Shown here one piece after another: positions 11,601 to 23,600 of a stretch of DNA of 64,000 nucleotides. Made by a program: the position numbers and the translations under genes. The notes below the pieces were generated by a model. The model saw nothing but the letters and a program-made list of their open reading frames with translations, was not told the origin of the DNA and searched no databases. The DNA comes from Cymodocea nodosa (lineage: Eukaryota > Streptophyta > Magnoliopsida > Alismatales > Cymodoceaceae), in contig CM072335.1 of assembly GCA_036874045.1 (NCBI GenBank), positions 23,071,501 to 23,135,500 on the forward strand, given 5' to 3'. Position 1 is the first letter of the stretch, and each line of letters opens with the position of its first letter.

Positions 11601-14600
11601 AATGGAGGTTTACATGCACATTACAACAAACAACAACAAAACTACTTCAAATAGTTTACAAGCAACAATAGAACTTTAACAAATAGTTTTCTTTAGTAAC
11701 TAAGCAATGAAGCTAAGATAAATAAAGGGAAAAAGAAACTTTTCTCACAATTCTTATAGACTAACGTGTTTGGGTTAGTTTCAAAGTTGCAACTACACTA
11801 GATAATGTTGTCGAATTACTTTAGATACTTATAATGTTGGTCTTTAATTATTTATTCAATATGTGTGTTTGTAAACATTTAATGTAGCTCTATATTAGTT
11901 CTATGTGTAACATACAATCAGAACATGGTTGATCATGTGGGTGGTTATGGGGTGAACTGAATAGGAGGCGGTCACTCCTTCCATGCCTATATATATTGTA
12001 ATCAACAAGGGTGTGCGTATAGTTGTAAGTGTTGCTTGATTGTTTACACCATCTTCAATAGAAGAGTTTTTTTCCAAGCAATCTTCATCACCCTTCTTCA
12101 TCTTTCTTTCTACTAAAATCACTCTCATTACTCTTCAAAACACATCTAGTATCAGAGCCCTAAAGTAAGGAGTTGGGATCTTCCAAGGTGAGGAGCTAAA
12201 GGTGAAAGCATAAACAATGAAGCAAGTTTCAACCAAATGGCACCACCCATTTTTGATGATGAGAACTATCAACATTGGGTAGTGCATGGAAGCATTTCTG
12301 GAGGCTCTAGATTTGTGGGAGGTAGTAGAGGAAGATTGAAGTTGCACCACTTCCATCAAACCCTACAACATCACAAATTAGGGCCCACAAAGATAGGAGA
12401 ACCATAAAATTAAAGGCAAAGACTTATTTGTTTGCTATTGTGTCACCAATCATCTTCACTAGGTGATTGCATGAGGGGAACTGTTGTCCCGTCTGTGCCA
12501 TGTGCAAGGGGGAAAATGTTGATCGTGAGTTTGTGCATCCTGTCTATGTTGCATGTAGAAGAAGGAATGCCACATCTCCATCTGCCTGCGTGTACACAAG
12601 CAAGGGTGGGTGGGTGGGTTGTGAGTTGGTGCCCTGTTCGTTGTCTGTTTGTTGCCACACGTGTGTGGTGAAGGCTGCAAGAGGTGCACAATTGCTGCAT
12701 GTGAAGCAAAGTGGCAGATTACATGAGTTCAGTTTCGTTTGTGTCCGTCAGCAGATTGCTTTATTCCTGTTTGAGTCACACGAGAAGAAGGGGAAGAACC
12801 CTTGTTGCACAAGTTCAGTAGAGAAGCACCTAGGTAAGTATTCTTCTAGGTAGGTGCATTTACACTTATTATCCAGCACTTACTCCTGTAAGAATTCTAA
12901 AGTTAAGCGTGTTTGGGCAGGAGCAGTACCAGGATGGATGATCAATTGAGAAGTTCTCGTGTAGTGCCCATAGGCAGTAGTGTTGGCATTGCTCATGTAT
13001 AGGCAAGTCGTAGGTGTATGTACCTATTCAACCCATGTGTCAACATTGTAGGCTTTGCCTCTATCAATATTCTCAACTGAGTTGGTGGATGAGGCTACTT
13101 AGGGTACTTCCGACTAGTTGGAAATCTCTGCAAGACAGTGTATAGTACCTGGGGAAGTTTACTATATTTGAGGCTTAGCAAAACTTCTTACAAGTTTTCA
13201 CCTTCTTGGATACTTCTGGTATATACTAGGTTGTTTGAGTGTCCATTGAGGTACACCTGTTATCACCTCTATGGATACTCTTGGTATATGCTAGGTTGTT
13301 TGAGTGTTTACAGAGGCTCACTTACCATCACCTCTATGGATATTCCTAGTATTCACTAGGTTGTTTGAGTGTCTAAGGAAGATTACAAAAAAAAAAAAAT
13401 TATAAAAAAAACGTATTCTTTTAGATCGGAAGAAGCCTTGTTGTATTTTGTACATATTTTTTCTTACTACAACATTATTATTCATGAAATGAGTTATGGA
13501 AATAAGCAGACATGCAAGATATGTTTGATTTAGCTTTTTGAAAAATACTAGTGTGTTTCCATATATGGGATCACATAATCATGATCAAATGCAGTAGTGT
13601 TATTGAATTGAATCATAAATAGGAATAAGTACCCTTGCTTTCAAGTCTAATCACCACACTTTAGGAATACTAATAAAAAAAAAAATCCATTGGAAACCTT
13701 TTTTCATGTATTGAAAACAATAGTAGATCAAATGCATGCAACAATATCACAATCTATGTAGCATAATCGTCATTATTAAGTTATGAACTATGTTTTGTAT
13801 TTTCTTCATTTAAGAGTTTGATATGGAATATTTTAAATATTGGAAGATATGACTTTGCATGTCAATGTTGTAATTTACTTCTATTTCATGTTGTATTTCA
13901 GTATTTTTAATTTATGCTTTTTAAAATTTATGATCATAAATAATTAAAATTAATAATTTATGATTTCCATATCTAAATCATAAAAGAGAGAGTTAATGTT
14001 TAATTAATTTGTTTTTAATTTCAAATATGTATTATAAGTAAATTAAGAAAAAAATTTCAATAACTATATAATTTTCTAACTTTCTGTTGGTGACACAAAC
14101 ACTTTCAAAATTTACTTTCTTAACTTTCTGATTCTTAACTTTCCTGACTTTTCATTTTCTAACTTTTCTAACATTTTGAGTGCTACAAACGGACCTTTAG
14201 AATTTAGGATTGGCTTCTGAATCAACAGAAGCAAGTGGCTGAAAATCCTTCTTCTAGGATCATTTCAAAAAATATGGTATTAAATAAAGATCGATCGGAT
14301 GACTATTCAACCATACTGATTCTAATGTTGATGACTTCATTGATCATAGACTAGTAAGAGGAATGAGACCTCTCATCGAAATCTATGAAAGATCAAACAT
14401 TGTTACACATGAACCAACCAAAGCAGATGATGGAGTGAAGTTTCCTCACTAGAAACAAGCCATGGAGGAGGAGTTGTTAGCTATTGAGAGAGATGGAACC
14501 TAGTAGTTAATGAATAGGCCTACAGACAAAAAAATAATTGAGGTCAAGTAGGTATTTAAGGTAAAATTAAATCCTGATGACTCTATTAACAAGTATAAAG

Positions 14601-17600
14601 CTAGATTAGTAGTAAATGGGTATGCACAACAGTTTGGGATAGACTATTTTGATATTTTTGTACCTGTTGCCAGATTGGATACAATTAGGTTGTTGCTTGC
14701 TATAGCTGCTCATTTCAGTTGGAATGCTTATCATATGAATGTTAAATTAGCCTTCTTGAATAGAAACCTAGTAAAGGAGGTATTTGTTGAACAACCACCA
14801 GGTTTTGTGAAGGAGGCAGAATCTAACAGTCTAAAAACTGGTGAAGGCCTTATACGATTTAAAACAGGCTCCTAGAGCCTGGTATGGCAGGATTGATAGT
14901 CATCTCCTTGGCATAGGATTAGCAAAAAGTCTTTCTGACGCAACACTCTATGTCAAGAAGGTAAATGGCCATCAGGTGATCATCTCCTTATATGTGGATG
15001 ACCTGTTAATTATTGGCAGCAACAATACCCTCATGAATGGCTTCAAACAAAAAATAATGACATTTTTTGGGATGACTGATCTAGGGTCAATGACCTATTT
15101 TTTAAGAATGCAGGTTGAGCAAAGTAACAACCAAATTAAAATCTGCTAGACCAAATATGCTAAAGATCTGCTTACCAAATTTGGCATGGAGGAATGCAAG
15201 GAGATAAGTTCTCCTATGAATCCCAAGGAGAAATTCTGTGCAGATTCTTCAGCAGAAAAGGTTGAAGGAAAATATTACAGAAAGTTCATTGGAAGCCTTA
15301 TGTACTTAACTATAAGAAGACCTAATATACTATTTTCTGTAAGCATGCTTTCCAGGTTTATGCACTGCCCCAATGTGAATCATCTTCAAGCTGCTAAGAG
15401 AATATTGAGATAAGTTAAAGGAACATCAATATTGAATTGATTTTTGTGAAATCTGAAGGACCTACCGAAATTGAACACTAGACCTGTATTAGAGGGGTGT
15501 TCTATTAGTGACTTAGGGGGATCCCTGATGGATTTCAGAAGTACTTCCGAGTACTGTTTTAAAATAGGCTCTAACATGTTTTCATGGTGTTCAAAAAAAC
15601 AGAAATGAGTGGCCCAGTCAACTGCTGAGGCAGAAATAGTGGCAGAAAATGCAGTTGTGAATCAAGCAATCTTGTTGAAGAACATCTTAAAGGATTTAAG
15701 CTTGGATCAACAAGAAGCCACTGTTGTCAACATTGACAATCAGACAGCAATTGCTATCTCCAACAACTCTGTTTATCATGGAAAAACTAAATATTTCAAT
15801 GTTAAGTTATATGCCTTAAGGGAATTGCAGAGTTGGAAGGAAATTAAGTTGGTCTACTGCTGTAGTGAAGAACAAGTTGCAGATCTCTTTACCAAACCAT
15901 TGGCTGTGGCAAAAATTCAGTTCCTAAAAGAGAAAGTTGCAGTCTCTAAAGCAAGGAGGAGTATTGTCGAATTGCTTTAGATACTTATAATGTAGGTCTT
16001 CAATTATTTATTCGGTATGTGTGTTTGTAAACATTTAATGTAGCTCTATGTGTGACATGCGATCAGAACATAGCTGATCATGTGGGTGGTTATGGGGTAA
16101 AGTGGATAGGAGACAGTTACTCCTTCCATGCTTATATATATTGTAATCAGCAAGGGTGTGTGTATGGTTGTAAGTGTTGCTCGATTTTTTTCTCCATCTT
16201 CAATAGAAGAGGTTTTTTTTGGGCAATCTTCAACACCCTTTTTCATCTTTCTTTCTACCAAAATCACTCTCATTACCCTCAAAAACCAATAGATAACACC
16301 TTCAAATGTCACTAGAAGCTTCACTTATAGTAGCAAAAGAGCACCATTTCCAGCACTTCTAGGAGTGGCCCACAATACTTCAAGAGCAACAACTGGTCTT
16401 CTCTACAAGTGTGAACTTCTACATACTAGAGGAGCACCACCATGCCGTGTGTCTACCTTAAGCATTGCCAACACCTTTCATTGGAACTTGAAGCTAGGAG
16501 TGAAGGAAGAACAGAGATGGATTAGGCTGATGTGCGTCCTCTCCTAAAAAATTGGTTAAATAAAGGCAACCAAAATGACAAAGTTGTCCTTATTTTAACT
16601 CATTTCAACTTTACCCAAGTCTATAATTAATGAAAGAAGCATACAAACATTTTATTTAATCTAGTTCCATGCATATTGAGTTCTCCCCATTTTAGATACA
16701 ATCATGTTTAACACCTAAAAATATCAATACTTCACAGAATTTTCATACTTTTACGTCCAATTTCCAATTTTGCCCTTATAAGTGACTTAACTTGCAAATC
16801 TTGCAAGATCATACGCAAATACTTTTCTGTGAAGTATTATTTACGCAAATAAATACATATAAAAATACCTAAAATGATGCTAAACAATGAACTATGTAAG
16901 GAGATGCAACAAATGAAGAAAGCAAATGAACCCTTGTTTGGAGGCTTAAAGCCACCAAGTCCACTCTTCACAAATGAAATCCAAATGGAGCCACATCCAG
17001 ATAACTTCAAAGAGTCAAAACTGAAGTTGTATGACAACGCTACACATTTGATGGACCACATTATCACCTCTAGGGATGCTATGGAGGTGCACTTGGCCTT
17101 CAGTGCTTTCATGTGGAAGCTCTTTCTCATCACCCTCATGAGTAAGGCAAGAGTTTGGTCTTCTGAGCTCAGACCTATGTGTATCACTTACTTCAAAGAC
17201 TTAGTGCAAGGATTCACCACCCATTACATTGAGAAGAACTAGGCTGTCAATTCCTCTAACCTTTTTCCAGTTCGGAGAGAAGATACAAAACTATGTTAGG
17301 AGGTGCAACATAGTTTTCACAGAAATTAAGAACTCTAATGAGAAAGTTGCTTTAGCTACCTTCTTATAAGGATTCTTACATTTGAAGCTTACACACTCCT
17401 TCCATGGAAGCCAACCACCATGTTGGCTATTCTCTTGAAGGAGCCAATCAAGAAATAATCTCAGAATAATAGGAGGAAGTATGAGTGATCCAACACCATC
17501 AACATGAGTAGGTAAGGCAACCTATTTGAGAGAAGTGCTAAGAGTTTGTTGAGCCTTGCTGTGAGCCTTGACCACAAAGAAGAGGCATTGGTGTTGAACC

Positions 17601-20600
17601 TTGGTGGAGTGGCAAAATTCATCTCAAGCCTTACTTGAGGGAGGCTTGGTACCGCCATTTACCCTCTTAGGTAGACACAGTTGTTAAGGGAAATTCAGCA
17701 CATAGAAGTCATGTGTCAGCTTTTTTTGATGAGGTGGAAACTAAACAAGATATCATCTACTATGACTTCCACAAGGGGCTTGGCTATGGTATTGACTGTT
17801 ATTGACCATTGAGGGAGGAGATTGAGGCCTTAATTAGCAGGGGCCATTTAAGATGATATGTAGATGAGAGAAGGCCTTCCCCTAGGATGAAGGCAATAAT
17901 GCGTGTTGACAACAGTAGAACCAATACCCTCTGACAATTATTTAGATCATTGTGGGAGGTCCACTACTTGCAATTCTGCTCGCAAGGCCTGACACTTGGG
18001 ATGTCTACCATGCTAAATAGTGGTGTAAGAAGGATTTAGAAGTGTAAATGTACAATGTAATGTATAATATATAATGGAGGGAATTTTGGGAAATGAAAAG
18101 TGTGGAGTCAATTTCTGATTATATATTGGTATAGATCTCTTATCTGATTTTTCTTTATTTTAAATTTATTATAAGTTGAACTTTGTGGTGCCGTGTTAGT
18201 CTTCATTCATGCATTCAAATATTCAACTTTTGTCTAGGTTTCATGAAAGCTGCAAAAAATGCAATTTTTCCCTTTCACTATTCTTGTTTTCATAGATTTG
18301 ATGTAATCATTTTGGAGTCTTCTATGTGCTGAAGTGTCATAATTTTATTTAGTTTAATTATATGTGCCTTTTTGTTGCTTTAGTGGCCTAGGTATGGAAT
18401 TACATGTCAACACATGTTGACGAAATTTTACTGATATATGTTGATTTTTGACTTATAGAAATGATGTTGACATGGTAATTTATTAACAAAAGGTGATTTT
18501 CTTTACTATATTTTTATTGGCATCACTTTGACACTATGAAATTTTACTAAAACATTTCAATTTTTCAACTTACTGAAGTTTGATGCAAAATTGAAGTTGA
18601 ATACCTTGCCTCAAAATGACTTTTCGTGTTCCCTTTTGCCATCCCTTAGTTATCTGAAATCTCCTCTGCATTAACTATAATCACAACCAAAATTCCCCCT
18701 CTAACTCTTCTTCATTCTTAATTTATTTATCAATCTATTTCCTTGAAGATAAAAGCCTTTTCTTCTGTTTTCCTTTTTTTCTGCATAACAATAGAAATAA
18801 TTTGAAAAAAAATAATTAAAGAAGCATCACTCTATTATCCCTCATAACTAACAACAACAATGGTTGTGGAAACAAGATTGGATGAGTTGGGGGGGATGGA
18901 GAATCATTCTCCATCAACAAGGAATGGTGGTCTTATTGATTAAAAGCTTCCCTGAAATAGGGCAGAGGGGCTTTTCCAAATCCAAGGTAAATTGAATGGT
19001 GTTCCGATTACTTGTGTTGCCACAATTCATCCCTTTTTGAGTTGGTATCACCCAGAGTTCAGTCTCATTGAAGTTGGTCTGGATCTGCCCTTTCTCTTTT
19101 TCTTTCCAATCAGGGAGAATGGAGGTTGTAAATTATACTCATTCTCTGTCAATTTGCTCCTCTCTCCTGATTCTTGGAGACATGCTGACCTAGCCATGGT
19201 GTCCACCGTACACCACCCTTCCACCCCTTTTCACCACTTATACCCATGAAGCCTTCATTGAGGTTGGTGATCTGTTTCCTATACTAGTGTTTTCCTCAAC
19301 CTTGTGGATGCAAATCCAGAAGCTTAGACCATGGTGCAACAACTTGAACTTCCTCAGAAATATGGAAGAATCCTAAGGCATTTTGACCATCACTACAATT
19401 TCCTCTAGATTCTAGCCTCAAGCTTATACAACTTTGTGGCTTCTCCCAAATAATACTGCAACCAAGATATTTTTCTTTGTACACCCGAAACCCTGATGGT
19501 CTTTTTTGACAACTAATTGGGTCTCTGTAGTCAATAGTATTGTGGCCTCTCTTCCCTAGAAACACTGCAACCAAGACATTTATCTTTCTTCCCCCACACT
19601 TCATCCATCCTCCTGATTGCTGCCCTTCTGCTCTTTTCCTCCCCTTATTCTGGCCACTTAGTGCCACATCTGCTTTGTGTAGTGCAGAAGCTACCCCTTA
19701 AAGGAAATCCCACCCCTCCCTTGATCTTTCCACCTTACTCAGCCATTCGTTCATCAAAACCACCAAACATTTGATTTAAAGTTACAAAAGATGCTAGTAA
19801 TATTGGATTTAACAAGATTAACCTACAGAGCAGAAATAAAAATGAAAAAGCCCAAAATAGTTTTCACATTTACTGTTTCCTCCATATAAGGTATTGAGAA
19901 TATGAGTGCCATTAGTATATTGCATTAATGAGAAGATCCTCAAACCCCTCTCGGGAAAACCACAAAAGTTCCTGCTATCTTTACCAATAATATATAATTG
20001 ACCTATAATTTCCTTGGCCAATGCAAAGATAAGAGGGGATAAATGGTCACCTTGTTGAATGCCTCTCTTACATGTAAACAATCCCATTGGGCTATCATTT
20101 TCCAATATTTAATACTTGGTTGTGTTGATGTAGTGACCTATCCATGTGGGCTGTTTGGAGCCAAATTTTTTGCATCTAAGCACCTCATCTATACAAGACC
20201 AGTATACACTGTCATAAACCTAATCCATATCAGGTTTCCACACAAAGCCAGGGATTCCTTGCCTGTCAGCCATTGAATCATTCTTGGGCAACTAAGATGC
20301 CTAATAAAATGTCTTCCTTGCACAAAACCAAATTGCACCTCATTAGTCAGCAGAGGAAGAATGGTTTTCAGTCTTTCAGGAAGGACGTTGGCAACCAGTA
20401 TATACATCCCATTCAAAGGACTAGTTACCTGAAAGTCGTACTGTTTGTAACCTCATTTTTGGTGTACGATCAGTGTAATGATGTTGCATTAGCATTCCCT
20501 AGATCACCGCCATCATCATAAAACATATCAGGTATACTCAATTTCCTGCTTGAAGGAAACCTGTCAAGGCCAGGAGTTTTTGGTACCCGTAGAAAATGAC

Positions 20601-23600
20601 TCTTTTAATCTCAGCTTATAAAAATTTCTTTTCCAGACATTCAACAATATCCTCAGACAAACAATTGAATTTCAGTTCATCTAGGAATAAAAAAGGCCTC
20701 AGTTTGCAATTTACATTTAAATTTACTATGAAATGGGCTTCAATGCCTGATCTTATTTCATGTTCGAATTTAAAATGGACTCTCCACTGGTGATATCTCC
20801 AGTTCTATTCACTTGGAAAAAAATCTGTTTAGGTCTTTACCTACAAGTCACATCATAGGCCCAAGAAATCTGGACTGTTCATGATGGAATGGGTGGGTGG
20901 ATTTGAAAGTTCAAATAATAAATTGTATATTTTGCTAGAACATCCTCATAATTACATTAAATGTTGTAATTATTATTTTATATTAAACAAAAAAGTTCAA
21001 AAAATCATGACAACTGCAACATGTACAACTACAAAAAGAACTTCAATTTTTTTTCTGCACAATGGTCATAGCTCATGACTGAGGTAGATAACTCCCTCTG
21101 TTCACCCTTTTTCTGTTATTGGTCAGAATGTGAAAAATCCTGTTTTTTTTTATACCAGACAATCTCCAATTGCTACAAACTTATTTGCAGTTCATTCTGC
21201 AAAAACTTCTTTGCCTCCGTCTTTTTGAGTCCAAAGAGAAGGACTTTCTTTTTGCCTAATCTATGAATGTGTAAAGATAGAGTTTGATTGCTCTGGTTGC
21301 CTCTCCTTCCTCTTGTTTCCACTTTTTAACAGCCATTTTGATTTATCCCCAAACGTCTTTGTGGGACATCATCTAGAGGTGTCTAATGTATGAAGCCATT
21401 CTCCAACCTCTAACCACCAACCCCTGAATCTTTGTTGAAACCAGATTCATCTAACCATGATACATAGGGTATGTTTCGGAGTTCTTTTGGGGTCGCTTTT
21501 GGCCAATAGCTAATCTCAAAAGTTATAATAACGTTGAAGTTACCCCAAACAGGGTAAAAGTTATTGTTTTTGGGAAAAGTAGCAAGATTTCAGGAAAGGC
21601 AAAAACAATGCAAAGTGAAATTTTGGTAGAAGCTGACTAGGGCTGCTTTTGGAAGAATGATTTCAGTTTAAAGGCTAAAAGTTGTGTCTAGGAGAAGTAC
21701 ATTCAAACGGACTCTTTAGAATCTGAAAAGGATGGGACCTGTGTCTTTGTCCTCTCCTGTAGATGGCAATAGAAGCTTGTGATCAGAGGTAATTTGGGTA
21801 CACATTGAACATAAGAAAGGGTCCAATGCATTTTCCAATCATCTGTAATAAGTAGTCTGTCTGGCATGCCAATTTATATTCAATTGCATAATTGACCCTG
21901 TGAAATTTCCCTCACTATAGTGAACTTCCTGCACAGCATTTTATGATTATTACATCAAAACACATGGTTTTCAACTGTCGTAACTTAATTATACTAAATA
22001 TTAAAACCATTGTTTTGGTTGTAGAGCATTCATTTGTATGTGAGGTGTGATATATATTATACACGATAAAATGTGTTAGATATTGAGATCTAGCTAAAAG
22101 AACATCTGGTTAATAGCCTATTGTTGAAGCTCTCATTAGTAAGCATTCAAAGCTAGCTCCCTATCTTGTTTGCAAAAATGATGTGGCATATGAAATGAAA
22201 AACATGTTCATTGTTTTTATGATGTTTATCTATTTTAAATTAAAATAGTAATGGATCCAGGAAACGATGCTATGCAAGTCAATTTTGAATGAGTATGCTG
22301 CAAAGATGAAGTTGCCATTGCCTAGATATTCAAATTCTCAGAAAGATGGCCTTTATCCTACATTTGTTTCTACAGTAGCTTTTGATGGGAAAACTTATCC
22401 AGGCCCTTCTGGGAAGACCAAGAAAGAGGCTGAACAGTTGGCAGCACGCACTGCTATAGAATCAATTATAGGTTTGCTTGAGAAATTCTCATGTCATTCT
22501 TGTTTATTGTTAATTCATTAAAAATGAAATTCATTATTCCTTTTGATTGCTTTTAGGTGATTCTGTTTCCAAAGCTGTCATGATTAAAACCATTAAAGTT
22601 AAGGAAAAACTACTTGCTTCCAAAGCTAAACCGGAAGGGGCTTGTGAGCCTCAGATTTCAACTGACCCATCAGGGGGAGATTTGAGCAACATTCCAGTGA
22701 ATATCACTGAAAAAGGGAACAATGTACAGGTTACATCAATGCATGGCACATTATATAATATTGTAGATGATCCAATGTCTTTGGTTTAATTTCAATCACC
22801 TTTACTTCTTTATCACATAGCAGATTGGAATGGTTGCACAAGTTGATACAACTGAAGCTACTCCAGTTAAAAGTGTTGCTCCCCTTCATTGTCAAATGCA
22901 AAGCAGTCAATCTGTTCTTCCAATTGATGTGTGTGTTGGTAAGAGATTTGATTGTATTTCTTGATTGCAAGGCTTATTTACTTAAAAAATCTTTTGGCAA
23001 TCGTACTATTTCATTTGGCCTGACATCTCTTATTTCTTTGGAAGGCTTGAATTTGATTATTTAGAATTCGACAGGAGATCGAACCATTTTTTGTGATTTG
23101 GTTCAAAAACTGGTCTGATTGGTTCAACTAGTTGGAACAAATGATTTCATAATTACCAATTCAAGTGACCTCAGGCCAGGCAAGATCACCTGTTGAGTTT
23201 GGGCATAGAAATGATGTCATAATTACATCATTTTTATAAAATTCAAAAATTTTAAAATAAAAAAAGGAAAAATTCGGGAAAGATGTTGAAACAAAAAAAA
23301 ATTACAGAATTTTTTCTAACTATATTCGTTGTGATGGTGCTAAAAGATATTCTTGAACAAAGTATATCTGTCATTAAATTTCAAAAGCTAAAAGCCTAAT
23401 AGAGTGGATTAAAACGTGAATTGGTCAGACCAGCCAGTCATACCATTTTGATTTGCCTGTTGAACCGTAAAAAGAATCCAATACTAGGCTGGTAGGGCAG
23501 ATAGATCACTGGTTCATAGATCTGTTCACAGATTAACTGGTGAAATCTGCTGGTCCAACTTGGTTTCTGAAACAGTGGATTAACGAGCAAGTCAGAACTG

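Larger units (their letters stand above)
11806..16291 (+). mobile_element. Ty1/copia LTR retrotransposon, defective, with two LTRs
   Basis: Flanked by a direct 5-bp duplication GATAA. The 5' LTR is followed by TAGTATCAGAGCC, a slightly decayed initiator-tRNA-Met primer site (family form TGGTATCAGAGC), and a purine-rich tract (AAGCAAGGAGGAG) precedes the 3' LTR. A frameshifted gag start lies at about 12240-12465. Pol survives only from the RT region onward (about 14340-15980); protease and integrase are missing, their place taken by unrelated DNA (about 12470-14195). Stops and frameshifts make it non-autonomous. It is inserted in one arm of the inverted repeat inside DRB intron 2, same orientation as the gene. 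Confidence 0.9.
11459..16730 (-). repeat. Right arm of the long inverted repeat, interrupted by copia
   Basis: The arm is in two parts: 11459-11805 pairs with the loop-proximal part of the left arm, and 16292-16730 with the distal part. The interruption at GATAA is exactly the copia insertion with its 5-bp duplication (11801-11805 and 16292-16296). Similarity to the left arm stops abruptly near 16730, opposite 10601, marking the outer boundary of the repeat. Confidence 0.88.
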
